A stretch of DNA of 64,000 nt from CAWEQW01 sp963811365 (GCA_963811365.1 CAWEQW010000008.1:62001-126000); one strand, 5' to 3'. Counted from the first letter of the stretch, positions 46,610 to 58,327 are shown. Numbers and translations are program-made. Notes: generated from the letters alone by a model not told the origin.

Positions 46610-47380
46610 TCAGCCGCGCCGCCCACCCGGCGCAGCGGGACGCGCCGCGGCCGCGTCGAGGCTGACCGTGATCACGGTGTGCATGATCTCCCGCACCGCG
46701 TCCTCGCCGAGGTGCGGCGCGCGGGCGGTCATCCGCGCGACGATCTCGGCCTCCCGCTCCTCGTCGCGCCCGGCATGGCCCGGGACCGGCTTGCGCGCCT
46801 GGATCGCGGCGGTCAGCCTCGCGCGCTCGTCGAGCAGCGTGGCCAGCCGGTCGTCGACCTCGTCGATGCGCCGCCGCAGGTCGGCGACGCCCATCCGGGC
46901 CGGGTCGCCGGGCCACACCATCCGCAGGTCGGGAGCCCGCTCCTCGTTCGCGGAGCCGTCGGTGTGCTCGACCACGACGAACCCGCGCCGCTCGTAGAGC
47001 CGCCGGGCCGCCCGGTTGCTCTCGAACACCCACAGCTGGAGACCGGCCGGACGGAGCCCCTGCGCCACGTCGAGCATCAGGCTGCCGACGCCCTCCCCCG
47101 TGCGGCCGTCGCGGACGTACAGCGAGTGCAGCCAGTCGTCCTCGAGCAGCATCACCCCGACGACGCGCTCGGCGCCGTCGGGACCCGTCTCGACGGCCAC
47201 CCAGGCCTCCCGCTCCCCGGCGAGCTGGGCCTCGAGCCAGGCGCGGTCCTCGGCGACGGTGTGCACCGGCGGCGGCATCGCGGGAACGGCGGCCCGCCGG
47301 GCCTGGCTGAACAGCGGCGCCACCTCGTCGAGGTCGACCGGGGTGGCCGGACGGACGAGCAGCGGGGGCTCAGCTGGCAC
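46610..47380 (-). CDS. GNAT acetyltransferase fused to an AroQ-type chorismate mutase domain
   Basis: 256 residues. Residues about 5-160 form a GNAT domain (LLVRPATPVDLDEVAPLFSQ, LHSLYVRDGRTGEGVGSLML with the acetyl-CoA loop, SNRAARRLYERRGFVVVE). Residues about 165-240 are an AroQ helical bundle: VADLRRRIDEVDDRLATLLD, RARLTAAIQARKPVPGH, REAEIVARM. The conserved Arg, Lys and Glu positions of chorismate mutase appear present. The enzyme would convert chorismate to prephenate; the acetyltransferase target is unknown. The start overlaps the rluD stop by 11 bases, so the two are co-transcribed. Confidence 0.82.
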   Translation of the reverse strand: MPAEPPLLVRPATPVDLDEVAPLFSQARRAAVPAMPPPVHTVAEDRAWLEAQLAGEREAWVAVETGPDGAERVVGVMLLEDDWLHSLYVRDGRTGEGVGSLMLDVAQGLRPAGLQLWVFESNRAARRLYERRGFVVVEHTDGSANEERAPDLRMVWPGDPARMGVADLRRRIDEVDDRLATLLDERARLTAAIQARKPVPGHAGRDEEREAEIVARMTARAPHLGEDAVREIMHTVITVSLDAAAARPAAPGGRRG

Positions 47381-48296
47381 TGCGGATCACGTCCAGGGCG
47401 GCCTGCAGGTCGGCCGGGTACTCCGTCTGGTACTCGACGTACTCGCCGCTGTCGGGGTGCTCGAAGCCGAGGCGTACGGCGTGCAGCCACTGCCGCTCGA
47501 GCCCGACCCGCCGGGCCAGCACCGGGTCGGCGCCGTAGGTCAGGTCGCCGACGCAGGGGTGCTTGAGGGCCGCCATGTGCACCCGGATCTGGTGCGTCCG
47601 CCCGGTCTCGAGGTGCACCTCGAGGAGGCTGGCGAACCGGTGCGCCTCGAGCGTCTCGTAGTGCGTGAGGCTCGGCTTCCCCGACGCCATCACCGCGAAC
47701 CTGTAGTCGTGGCGGGGGTGCCGGCCGATCGGCGCGTCGACCGTGCCGCGCAGCGGGTCGGGATGGCCCTGCACCAGCGCGTGGTAGGTCTTGTCGACGG
47801 TGCGGTGCCGGAAGGCGTTCTTGAGCACCGAGTAGGCGTACTCCGACTTCGCGATCACCATCACCCCCGACGTGCCGACGTCGAGCCGCTGCACGATCCC
47901 CTGGCGCTCGGCGGCGCCACTGGTGGCGATCCGGAACCCGGCCGCCGCGAGGTGTCCGACGACCGTGGGGCCCGACCACCCCGGGCTGGGGTGCACCGCG
48001 ACGCCGACCGGCTTGTCGATCACCACGATGGCGTCGTCGTCGTGCACGATCTTGATGCCCTCGACGACCTCGGGGACCACCGCGACCGGGTCGGCCGCCG
48101 CCGGGATCTCCACGTCGAGCATCGCCCCGGCCTCGACGCGGTCGGACTTCGCGACCGGGGCGTCGTCCACGCTGACGTGTCCCTCGGCGATCAGGTCCGC
48201 GGCCCGCGACCTCGAGAAGCCGAACATCCGGGCGAGCGCCGCGTCCACGCGCTCCCCGGCCAGCCCGTCGGGGACGGTCACCGTCCGCCGGTCCAT
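47370..48296 (-). CDS. rluD: 23S rRNA pseudouridine synthase, RluD family
   Basis: 308 residues from ATG 48296. An N-terminal S4 domain (ERVDAALARMFGFSRSRAAD) precedes the RluA-type catalytic domain: DKPVGVAVHPSPGW, the catalytic Asp in GIVQRLDVGTSGVMV, LETGRTHQIRVHMAALKHP and GDLTYGAD. It makes pseudouridines in the large ribosomal subunit RNA. Gln replaces His before RLD, a minor variant. The lspA-rluD order is common in Gram-positives; lspA ends 20 bases upstream. Confidence 0.93.
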   Translation of the reverse strand: MDRRTVTVPDGLAGERVDAALARMFGFSRSRAADLIAEGHVSVDDAPVAKSDRVEAGAMLDVEIPAAADPVAVVPEVVEGIKIVHDDDAIVVIDKPVGVAVHPSPGWSGPTVVGHLAAAGFRIATSGAAERQGIVQRLDVGTSGVMVIAKSEYAYSVLKNAFRHRTVDKTYHALVQGHPDPLRGTVDAPIGRHPRHDYRFAVMASGKPSLTHYETLEAHRFASLLEVHLETGRTHQIRVHMAALKHPCVGDLTYGADPVLARRVGLERQWLHAVRLGFEHPDSGEYVEYQTEYPADLQAALDVIRSAS

Positions 48297-48316
48297 GGCG
48301 CCGCTGCCCGCAGAGG

Positions 48317-48946
48317 TCACGGGGCCGGCGCCTCCGGCGTGTCGGTCCCGGAGCCGCCCCGGTCGCGGCGGCCGCTCACGGAGACCCCGCGGAGCGCCTG
48401 CACGATGACGATCACCGCGGCGATGTTGATGCACACGTCGGCCACGTTGAACACCGGGAAGTGCGGCAGCTGGACGAAGTCCACGACGTGCCCGCGCAGC
48501 ACGCCCGGCTCGCGGAAGACCCGGTCGGTCAGGTTGCCGAGGATGCCGGCGAGCAGGAAGCCGAGACCGATGGCCCACCCGAGGCTGCCGAGCCGGCGGG
48601 CCACCCACACCACCGCCGCAGCCGCGACGATCGCCACCAGCGACAGCAGCAGGGTGTACGACGTCCCCGTGCTGAACGCCGCACCGGGGTTGCGGGCGAT
48701 GTAGAGGCTCACCAGGTCGCCGACGACGTGCACCGGCACCCCGGGCACGAGGTGCGCCGCCGCGAGCATCTTGGTCAGCAGGTCGGCGACGTAGCCGCCG
48801 ACCGCGATCCCCACGAACAGCGCGAGCAGCCGCGGCTCGGGCAGTCGTCGCACGCCCCCGGGCTGCGGCGGGCCCTCGCCCGGGTCGGCGGTCTGGTGGT
48901 CCGTGTGGTCGCTGGAGCTCAGCGACGTTCCTCGCGCTGCTTGCAT
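48317..48946 (-). CDS. lspA: Lipoprotein signal peptidase II
   Basis: About 209 residues from ATG 48946, a start that overlaps the end of the DksA-like gene. A hydrophilic lead of some 40 residues precedes four membrane helices. The catalytic Asp residues lie in GILGNLTDRVF and VFNVADVCINI; ARNPGAAFST is also conserved. It removes signal peptides from diacylglyceryl prolipoproteins, ProX of this window being one likely client. The acidic/basic C-terminal tail (SGRRDRGGSGTD) is typical of actinobacterial LspA. A later start is possible. Confidence 0.93.
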   Translation of the reverse strand: MQAARGTSLSSSDHTDHQTADPGEGPPQPGGVRRLPEPRLLALFVGIAVGGYVADLLTKMLAAAHLVPGVPVHVVGDLVSLYIARNPGAAFSTGTSYTLLLSLVAIVAAAAVVWVARRLGSLGWAIGLGFLLAGILGNLTDRVFREPGVLRGHVVDFVQLPHFPVFNVADVCINIAAVIVIVQALRGVSVSGRRDRGGSGTDTPEAPAP

Positions 48947-49626
48947 GGCAGGCACAGTGTCGCACGGGGGAAGGCCATCAACCGCATCTTGCCGATCGGC
49001 TCCCCGCAGCTCTCGCAGACGCCGTAGCTGCCGTCGTGGATGCGTCCGAGCGCGTGCTCGATCTGCGTGAGCATGTCGCGGGCGTTGTTGGCCAGGCTCA
49101 TCTCGTGGTCACGCTCGAAGGTCGTCGAGCCGACGTCCGCCTGGTCGTTGCCGGCACCGTCACCGGCGTCGCGCATCAGGTCCTGGAGCTCGTGCTCGGC
49201 GAGGTTCAGCTCCGAGCGCAGCCGCTCGCGCTCCTCGAACAGCTCCGACCGGACCTCCTCGAGCTCCTTGGCGGTCCACGGCCTCTCGTCGGCCTTGACC
49301 CGCAGGCTGCGGGCGGCGACGGGGCTGGAGCCGGCGGCGCCGCGCTTCGGCGGAGTCTTGCGCGCCGGGGCCTTCGCGGCCGTCTTGGCCGGCTTGGCGG
49401 GTGCCTTGGCAGCAGGCTTCGCGCGCTCGGCCGCGGCCGGCTTCTTCGCCGCAGGCTTGGCGGCGGCCGCCTTCGTGGCCGCGCCCTCGGCCGGGGCGGC
49501 GCTCGCCTTCTTCGCGGTCACCCGCGGCGCGGTGACCTTCGTGCCGGCCGCCTTGGCGCTGGCGGCCACGACCGGGGCGGACCCGGCCTTCGCGGCGGTG
49601 GTGCTGGTGCTCGTCGTCTTCTTCAC
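48919..49626 (-). CDS. DksA/TraR-type zinc-finger protein with Lys/Ala/Pro-rich N-terminal tail
   Basis: 235 residues from GTG 49626, preceded by AAGAAGG. Residues 1-105 are a low-complexity tail of Lys, Ala, Pro and Thr (AAAKPAAKKPAAAERAKP), much like a histone H1-type DNA-binding tail. Residues about 110-235 are a DksA/TraR coiled coil (ELEEVRSELFEERERLRSEL) and zinc finger CESCGEPI ... CLPCK. DksA proteins bind the RNA polymerase secondary channel; the basic tail may add nucleic-acid binding. The frame stays open far upstream, so the start is a judgment from the ribosome binding site and composition. Confidence 0.8.
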   Translation of the reverse strand: MKKTTSTSTTAAKAGSAPVVAASAKAAGTKVTAPRVTAKKASAAPAEGAATKAAAAKPAAKKPAAAERAKPAAKAPAKPAKTAAKAPARKTPPKRGAAGSSPVAARSLRVKADERPWTAKELEEVRSELFEERERLRSELNLAEHELQDLMRDAGDGAGNDQADVGSTTFERDHEMSLANNARDMLTQIEHALGRIHDGSYGVCESCGEPIGKMRLMAFPRATLCLPCKQREERR

Positions 49627-50021
49627 GGGTGCCTTCTTCGCGATAGCCGGGCGTGAGCCCCCGGCCGTGCTCCGGGTGGCGCAGGTTCGGGTGCGGCGTG
49701 CCGCGGTGGTCCGGGCGGCCGTCGGGCCGCCACACGGCTCGGGAGCCTGCTGCCCGGCTCGTGGTCGGCCCTCCCCATCCTCGCAGAGCCAGGCGTGCAC
49801 GGTGCGGTGTTTCCCGAGACGCCACGCCGTCGGCGTGCCATGGCCCGGCCCCCTCTCGGGTGGTCGCGTGCGGCGGGGACCACATGCGTGCGGTGAGGAT
49901 ATGCCGCCGCCCTGGACCAGACAACCGATCTGGCGGTCGCCACGCCGACGACCCGGGTGGCGCCAGAACCCGTTCGCGCCGCCGCCCGGACGTCTGGCAG
50001 ACTGGTCGGGCCGCACGGCAG
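49627..50021. other. Intergenic region between the DksA-like gene and the ileS leader
   Basis: About 395 bases without a supported gene. It should contain divergent promoters for the DksA-like gene (leftward) and the T-box leader (rightward). A small hairpin GGCGGCC-GTCG-GGCCGCC lies at 49714-49731. The minus-strand frame is open through it, but its composition is not protein-like. Confidence 0.55.
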
Positions 50022-50290
50022 TGACGGGACGAGTAGCTCCGCGCACAGCCGGTGAGCGACCCGGGGACGGTGTGAGCCCGGGGGCGTTGGCCGGAGCGAA
50101 GATCACCCTCGAGCCGCCGGAAGAGCGCGCGCCCCCCGCGGGCGGGCAGGTAGAACCGGCAGCGGCGCGAAGCAAGGGGGCGGACCAGCGGCACCGGTCC
50201 GCCAAGGAGGGTGGTACCGCGGGAGCGGGTCGGCAGCCGCCGACGTCTCTCGTCCCTTCAGCCGTGCTGGACCCAGGTTGAAGGAACTCT
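50022..50290 (+). promoter_or_regulatory. T-box riboswitch leader of ileS
   Basis: The 5' UTR carries the diagnostic T-box sequence AAGGAGGGTGGTACCGCGG at 50204-50222, including the TGGTACCGCG core that pairs with uncharged tRNA 3' ends. Stem I begins near GGGACGAGTAG (50025-50035) and closes with CGGAGCGAAGATCACC; an ATC isoleucine codon at 50102-50104 is the likely specifier. CCGCCGGAAGAGCGC is the usual linker. The leader ends at the weak GAAGGAA ribosome binding site of ileS. Actinobacterial ileS T-boxes are known to act on translation by freeing the start site when tRNA-Ile is uncharged. Confidence 0.9.
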
Positions 50291-50291
50291 C

Positions 50292-53447
<3,156 letters not shown>

Positions 53448-53479
53448 CGGCCGGCCCGGCAGGGCCGCACACCGACCTC

Positions 53480-53515
53480 GAGGCCGGTGGCCCCCGTGGA
53501 GGGGCCACCGGCCTC
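53480..53515. terminator. Bidirectional terminator between ileS and divIVA
   Basis: A 15-bp perfect stem (GAGGCCGGTGGCCCC and complement) with a 6-base loop lies in the 89-base gap between two convergent genes. It can end transcription from both sides. Confidence 0.85.
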
Positions 53516-53536
53516 TGGTGCCGTGGGAAGGTCGGC

Positions 53537-54268
53537 TCAGCCGTGCTGGATGGCGTCGCCCTCGTCACCGAGCAGCGACTTGAGCCGCTTGGGCGCGTGG
53601 TCGCCGGCGTCGAGCACGCCGGTCTCGCCGCTTCCGTCGAGCGCCTCGAGCTGCTGCTGGAAGTAGGTCTTGAGGCGGCTGCGGTACTCGCGCTCGAACG
53701 AGCGGAGGTTGTCCACCTCGTTGGTGAGCTTCTCCTTGTCCTTCTCGAGGTCGCCGAACAGCTGCTGGCGACGCTCGGCGGTCTCGGAGTCGAGCATCTG
53801 GGAGCGGGTCCGGGCGTCCGACTCGAGCCGGTCGGCCTTGACCTTGCTCTCCGACTCCGTCCGCTCCGCGGTGGTGCGGGCCTCGCCGACGATCTTGTCC
53901 GCCTGCTCCCTGGCCTCGGTGACCAGCTCGTCGGCGTTGCGGGTGGCGATCTCGAGCAGCCGGGCCGCGGCGCTGGAGGCGTCGGTCACCGTGGTGACCT
54001 TGACCGTCTCGACCGGGGCCGCGGCGGCAACCGGCTGGGGAGCCCCGTCGGGCTCGAGGGCGCTCTCGCGGACCGGAGCCGGGGCTGGCGCGCCGCCCTG
54101 CTGGGCGGTGGCGAGCTTGCTGCGGAGGTCCTCGTTCTCGCGCGTCAGCCGGGTGAGCTCGGCCTCGACCTCGTCGAGGAACTGGTCGACCTCACCCATG
54201 TCGTAGCCCTCGCGGAGCCGGACGGGAGTAAAGCGCTTGTTGCTCACGTCCTCAGGCGTCAGCGGCAT
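53537..54268 (-). CDS. divIVA: DivIVA/Wag31 polar growth protein
   Basis: 243 residues. The N-terminal DivIVA motif is complete: MPLTPEDVSNKRFTPVRLRE, then GYDMGEVDQFLDEVEAEL, with Phe and Arg for membrane binding. A Pro/Ala-rich linker (about residues 55-90) leads into a long coiled coil (EIATRNADELVTEAREQADK, KDKEKLTNEVDNLRSFERE). It marks curved membrane at poles and recruits wall synthesis. Last gene of the division cluster, as in other actinobacteria. Confidence 0.95.
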   Translation of the reverse strand: MPLTPEDVSNKRFTPVRLREGYDMGEVDQFLDEVEAELTRLTRENEDLRSKLATAQQGGAPAPAPVRESALEPDGAPQPVAAAAPVETVKVTTVTDASSAAARLLEIATRNADELVTEAREQADKIVGEARTTAERTESESKVKADRLESDARTRSQMLDSETAERRQQLFGDLEKDKEKLTNEVDNLRSFEREYRSRLKTYFQQQLEALDGSGETGVLDAGDHAPKRLKSLLGDEGDAIQHG

Positions 54269-54433
54269 GACTCACCCTGTCTCGTCGTCGTCTGGTGCGA
54301 CAGAGGCTGTCGCGTCACGCCCACCGTACCCTTGGCGGTGATCCGGCGTCCGGCGGGCGATGACTCCGGCCCGGGAAGGATACCGGCGTGGCGCAGACGG
54401 GTGCAGGCGATCCACAGAGCGTTGCACGTCGTC

Positions 54434-54724
54434 TCAGAAGAAGATCGCCTGGTTCAGGATGCGCAGCAGGTACACGGCGATGAACACGATGATGAAGCTG
54501 GTGTCGATGGCGACGCTGCCGAGTCGCAACGGAGGGACGAAGCGTCGGACGAAGCGGATCGGCGGGTCCGTGATCGAGTAGACGATCTCCAGGATGACGA
54601 GGACGAGTCCGTGCGGCGTCCACGAGCGCGCGAACATCTGGACGTAGTCCACGATGAGTCGGACGAACATGAGTCCCAGGAACAGCCACAGGACCAGGTC
54701 GATGATCGAGCCGACGGCGTACAC
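54434..54724 (-). CDS. YggT family membrane protein
   Basis: 96 residues from a GTG at 54724. Two YggT halves: IIDLVLWLFLGLMFVRLIVD and FIIVFIAVYLLRILNQAIFF, with the conserved central ILEIVYSITDPPIRFVRRF. It sits between sepF and divIVA as in most Gram-positive division clusters. Its exact task in division or membrane organisation is unknown. Confidence 0.9.
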   Translation of the reverse strand: MYAVGSIIDLVLWLFLGLMFVRLIVDYVQMFARSWTPHGLVLVILEIVYSITDPPIRFVRRFVPPLRLGSVAIDTSFIIVFIAVYLLRILNQAIFF

Positions 54725-54766
54725 GAGGCGGGAGTCTATCCGGAGGGCTGGTGGGGACCGGCTCGG

Positions 54767-55249
54767 TCAGCTCTGGTTGAAGAAGCCGCCCTCGGCGATC
54801 CGCTGCTTGTCCTCCGCGGCGACCGACACGTTCGGCGGTGAGAGCAGGAACACCTTGGCGGTGATCCGCTCGATGCTGCCGCGCACCGCGAACACCAGGC
54901 CGGCGGCGAAGTCGACGAGCCGCTTGGCGTCGGAGTCGTCCATCTCCGAGAGGTTCATGATCACCGGGACGCCCTCGCGGTAGTTCTCACCGATGGTGCG
55001 GGCCTCGTTGTAGGTTCGGGGGTGCAGCGTGGTGATCCGGGACAGCTCTGCGACCACTCCGGAGGGGCCCGGCTGGGGCCGACGGCGCTCCGCGATGTTC
55101 GCGACCGGCGCCGGGCGCGGGGCTTCGACGTGCTGCTGCTCGGCACCACGACCGCGGTCGTAGTCCTCCTCGTAGTAGTCCTCGTCGTAGCGTTCGGTGT
55201 CCTCGAGCAGGCCAAGGTAGACACCCATCTTGCGCATCGCGCTGCCCAT
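54767..55249 (-). CDS. sepF: SepF cell division protein
   Basis: 160 residues from ATG 55249. An N-terminal amphipathic membrane anchor (MGSAMRKMGVYLGLLED) precedes an acidic Tyr/Asp/Glu-rich linker (YDEDYYEEDYDRGRG). The SepF core follows (LHPRTYNEARTIGENYREG, VPVIMNLSEMDDSDAKRLVD, FAAGLVFAVRGSIERITAKV). SepF tethers FtsZ to the membrane in actinobacteria, which lack FtsA and ZipA. Confidence 0.95.
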   Translation of the reverse strand: MGSAMRKMGVYLGLLEDTERYDEDYYEEDYDRGRGAEQQHVEAPRPAPVANIAERRRPQPGPSGVVAELSRITTLHPRTYNEARTIGENYREGVPVIMNLSEMDDSDAKRLVDFAAGLVFAVRGSIERITAKVFLLSPPNVSVAAEDKQRIAEGGFFNQS

Positions 55250-55311
55250 GCCTGTTGCCTTCCGCCAGTGTGTCCTGCGCCCCCGGTTGAGACGCCGCTG
55301 CCTGCTCGACC

Positions 55312-56019
55312 CTACCCGAGCGAGGGTCTCGCTCCGAGCACCGCGCTGCCTATCCGTACGTGTGTCGCACCCGCGCGCACGGCCGCCTCGAGGTCCCCGC
55401 TCATGCCGGCCGAGATCCACGTCGCGGCGGGGTCGACCGAGCGGACCCGGGCCGCGAGCGCGGCGAGCTCGTCGAAGCTGGGCCGGGGATCCACGCCGAA
55501 CGGGGCCACCGCCATCACCCCGCGCAGCCGCAGGCCGTCCGCGGCGGCGACCCGCTCGGCGAGCGGTACGACGTCCGCCGGCAGCGCGCCGCCTCGGCCG
55601 GGGTCGTGCGGCTCGTCGAAGCTGACCTGCACGAGGCAGTCGACGGTGCGGCCGTGCTCGTGGGCGCCGCGGGAGAGGCCGGCGAGCAGCTTCGGCCGGT
55701 CGAGGGACTCCACCACGGCGGCGTACCGGGTGACCGCGGACGCCTTGTTGCTCTGCAGCCGGCCGATGAAGTGCCAGCGCAGGTCGAGGTCCGCGCACGC
55801 GGCCGCCTTCGCGTCGGCCTCCTGGTGGCGGTTCTCCCCCACGTCGCGGACACCGAGCCCTGCGAGGAGCCGTACGTCGGAGGCGGGGAAGAACTTGGTG
55901 ACGACGGTCAGCGCCACCTCGTCCGGCGAGCGCCCGGCGTCGCGGCAGGCAGTGGCGATCCGGCCGCGGACCCGCTCGAGGCCCTGCGCGACCTGGGCGG
56001 CACGGGTCTGCTCGGTCAT
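55312..56019 (-). CDS. YggS/PLPBP-type pyridoxal phosphate homeostasis protein
   Basis: 235 residues from ATG 56019, in an ATGA overlap with pgeF. The PLP-binding Lys lies in LTVVTKFFPASDV, followed by DVGENRHQEADAKAA, HFIGRLQSNKA and ISAGMSGDLEAAVRAGATHVRIGSAVLG. Family members buffer pyridoxal phosphate and have no known catalysis. The position beside pgeF and sepF is conserved. Confidence 0.93.
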   Translation of the reverse strand: MTEQTRAAQVAQGLERVRGRIATACRDAGRSPDEVALTVVTKFFPASDVRLLAGLGVRDVGENRHQEADAKAAACADLDLRWHFIGRLQSNKASAVTRYAAVVESLDRPKLLAGLSRGAHEHGRTVDCLVQVSFDEPHDPGRGGALPADVVPLAERVAAADGLRLRGVMAVAPFGVDPRPSFDELAALAARVRSVDPAATWISAGMSGDLEAAVRAGATHVRIGSAVLGARPSLG

Positions 56020-56759
56020 GGCCGGACCCACACGAGCCCCGCGAGCCGGCCGGACGCAGGCCCCTGCCGCCGGTAGGAGAAGAGGTCCTCGTCCTCGAGC
56101 GTGCAGCGCGAGGCGTCCACCACCGGCACCCCCATGGCCCGGAGCTGGGCGTGCACGCCGGCCCCGATGTCGAGGGCGGGGGTGCCCCACGACGTCTCGG
56201 CGTACGCCTCGGGAACCACGGCGCTGACCTCCGCCCGCATCGTTGCCGGCACCTCGTAGCAGGCGCCGCAGACGTGTGGTCCCACCCAGCCGCCGAGCTC
56301 GCCGGCGCCGAGCTCCCGCAACGCGGCCACGGTCCGCGGGACGACGCCTGCCGCCAGCCCCGGACGGCCCGCGTGGGCGACCCCGACGATGCCGCGCTCC
56401 GGGTCGGCCAGCACGACGGGAACGCAGTCGGCGACCCGCACCATCAGCACCGTCCCGGGACGGTCGGTGACCAGGCCGTCGGCTACCGGCGGGCGTTCGA
56501 CCGGCTCGCGGACCACTGCCACGTCGGCGCCGTGCACCTGGCTCATCCGGACCACCGGCGGGACCGGCGCGGCACCGGCCAGGGCCGCCGCGACCCGATG
56601 CACGTTCTCGCGCACCGCGGCCCGGCGGGCGTCCGCGGCCGCGTCGGACCTGCGTGGCTCGGCCAGGTCGAGAGACGCGTACGGACCGCCACTGACTCCT
56701 CCGTGGCGGTCCGTGAACGCGACGTCGACCCGGCCGCGCGTCTCGGTGAAGACGAACAC
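56016..56759 (-). CDS. pgeF: Peptidoglycan editing factor PgeF (laccase/DUF152 domain)
   Basis: 247 residues from GTG 56759. Conserved metal-site motifs: RMSQVHGADV, VADCVPVVLAD, VAHAGRPGLAAGVV (His) and VGPHVCGACYEV. PgeF hydrolyses mis-incorporated amino-acid variants of UDP-MurNAc precursors in E. coli; homologues also have adenosine phosphorylase-like activity. The gene lies 17 bases after ftsZ and is probably co-transcribed with it. Confidence 0.92.
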   Translation of the reverse strand: MFVFTETRGRVDVAFTDRHGGVSGGPYASLDLAEPRRSDAAADARRAAVRENVHRVAAALAGAAPVPPVVRMSQVHGADVAVVREPVERPPVADGLVTDRPGTVLMVRVADCVPVVLADPERGIVGVAHAGRPGLAAGVVPRTVAALRELGAGELGGWVGPHVCGACYEVPATMRAEVSAVVPEAYAETSWGTPALDIGAGVHAQLRAMGVPVVDASRCTLEDEDLFSYRRQGPASGRLAGLVWVRP

Positions 56760-56776
56760 TGTCGGCGGTCGCCGCC

Positions 56777-58063
56777 CTACTTCAGGAAGTCGGGGACGTC
56801 GAGGTCGTCCTCGTCGAACTGCACCTGCCGGGGCGGCCGCTGCTGGGTGCCGACGGCCGTCGAGCTGTGCGGCCGCTCGGGAGCCGGCTCCGGGCCGGCC
56901 TCTGTGGGGGCGGGCTGGTGGCCCACCGGCGAGCCGGCCAGCGGCCGCGAGGACGGCTGTGGCTGGTCGGTCTGCACCGGGGTGCGCGGCGCCGGCTGCG
57001 CGCTGCCGTTGGTCGACCCGTTGCCGTTGCGCGTGGTGTTGTAGGCGCTCTGCGGCGTCGTCGTGGCGGCAGCAGGCTCGCGGCGCAGGACCGTGCCGGA
57101 GTCACGGCGCTTGGGCATCCCGCCGTCGAACCCCGCGGCGATCACGGTGACCCGGACCTCGTCACCGAGGGCGTCGTCGATGACCGCGCCGAAGATGATG
57201 TTGGCCTCGGCGTGCGCGGCCTGCGAGACCAGCGCGGCGGCCTCGTTGATCTCGAACAGACCGAGGTCCGACCCGCCGGCGATGGACAGCAGCACGCCGT
57301 GGGCGCCGTCGATGGACGCCTCGAGCAGCGGGCTCGACACGGCCATCTCCGCGGCCGCGACCGCCCGGTCCTCACCACGCGCCGACCCGATGCCCATCAG
57401 CGCCGATCCGGCGTTGGACATCACGGACTTCACGTCGGCGAAGTCGAGGTTGATCAGGCCCGGCGTGGTGATCAGGTCGGTGATGCCGGAGACGCCCTGC
57501 AGCAGCACCTGGTCGGCCTGCTTGAACGCGTCGAGCACCGAGACGTTGCGGTCGCTGATCGACAGCAGCCGGTCGTTGGGGATCACGATGAGGGTGTCGA
57601 CCTCCTCGCGCAGCGACGAGATCCCCTCCTCGGCCTGGTTGGCGCGCCGCCGGCCCTCGAACGCGAACGGGCGGGTGACCACACCGATGGTCAGCGCGCC
57701 GAGCGACCGGGCGATCCGGGCCACGACGGGCGCGCCGCCGGTGCCGGTGCCACCACCCTCGCCGGCGGTCACGAAGACCATGTCGGCGCCCTTGAGCACC
57801 TCCTCGATCTCCTCGCCGTGGTCCTCGGCGGCCTGACCGCCCACGTCGGGGTTGGCGCCGGCGCCGAGCCCTCGGGTCAGCTCTCGGCCGATGTCGAGCT
57901 TCACGTCGGCGTCACTCATCAGGAGCGCCTGCGCATCGGTGTTGATCGCAATGAACTCGACGCCCTTGAGACCGACCTCGATCATCCGGTTGACGGCGTT
58001 GACTCCACCACCACCGATGCCGACCACCTTGATGACGGCCAGGTAGTTCTGCGGTGCTGCCAC
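56777..58063 (-). CDS. ftsZ: Cell division GTPase FtsZ
   Basis: 428 residues from GTG 58063 (GAGAGG upstream). Tubulin-type GTPase: VVGIGGGGVNAVNRMIE, the signature GGGTGTGGAPVVARIA near residue 105, the T7 loop region NLDFADVKSVMSNAG, and a C-terminal peptide DEDDLDVPDFLK that binds SepF/FtsW partners. The spacer before the tail is long and rich in Gln/Pro/Ser/Asn. Its promoter region holds an inverted repeat and a TTGACA element. Confidence 0.97.
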   Translation of the reverse strand: MAAPQNYLAVIKVVGIGGGGVNAVNRMIEVGLKGVEFIAINTDAQALLMSDADVKLDIGRELTRGLGAGANPDVGGQAAEDHGEEIEEVLKGADMVFVTAGEGGGTGTGGAPVVARIARSLGALTIGVVTRPFAFEGRRRANQAEEGISSLREEVDTLIVIPNDRLLSISDRNVSVLDAFKQADQVLLQGVSGITDLITTPGLINLDFADVKSVMSNAGSALMGIGSARGEDRAVAAAEMAVSSPLLEASIDGAHGVLLSIAGGSDLGLFEINEAAALVSQAAHAEANIIFGAVIDDALGDEVRVTVIAAGFDGGMPKRRDSGTVLRREPAAATTTPQSAYNTTRNGNGSTNGSAQPAPRTPVQTDQPQPSSRPLAGSPVGHQPAPTEAGPEPAPERPHSSTAVGTQQRPPRQVQFDEDDLDVPDFLK

Positions 58064-58163
58064 GGCAGGTGCCTCTCGATTGTCGTGCTGCGTCGCTTCG
58101 TGCGGCGCAGGCGGTTGTGTGCGGCGGGGGAAGTGGCGCGAGGCGGACCCTGGTGCGGAACCC

Positions 58164-58196
58164 TAACCCTGAAGTAGAGGGTTATAGTTATGTCAA
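58164..58196 (-). promoter_or_regulatory. ftsZ upstream control region
   Basis: An inverted repeat TAACCCT-N7-AGGGTTA lies at 58164-58184. Read leftwards toward ftsZ, TTGACA (58191-58196) and TATAAC (58181-58186) resemble promoter boxes, though their mutual spacing is too short for one promoter. AT-rich by local standards. Positioned 101-133 bases upstream of the ftsZ start, where actinobacterial ftsZ promoters usually lie. Confidence 0.5.
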
Positions 58197-58299
58197 CCTC
58201 GTGCTTGCGAAAGAAGGTATGTGACCGGTTCGGAGAGTCCAAGCGACACGCGCAAGCGACACGCGGGTTTTCGATTTCGTCGACGGTCGGCGGGGCGAC

Positions 58300-58327
58300 G
58301 TCGGCGGTCGGCGGTCGGCGGTCAGCG
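58300..58327. repeat. 7-bp tandem repeat upstream of ftsZ
   Basis: Four units of GTCGGCG (the last reads GTCAGCG) in the non-coding stretch between ftsQ and ftsZ. GC-rich simple repeat with no obvious function. Confidence 0.75.

Noticed and set aside
58181..58196. A single sigma-70 type promoter made of TTGACA and TATAAC for ftsZ
   Set aside because: The boxes are only about four bases apart, far less than the required 16-18; they cannot form one promoter together.
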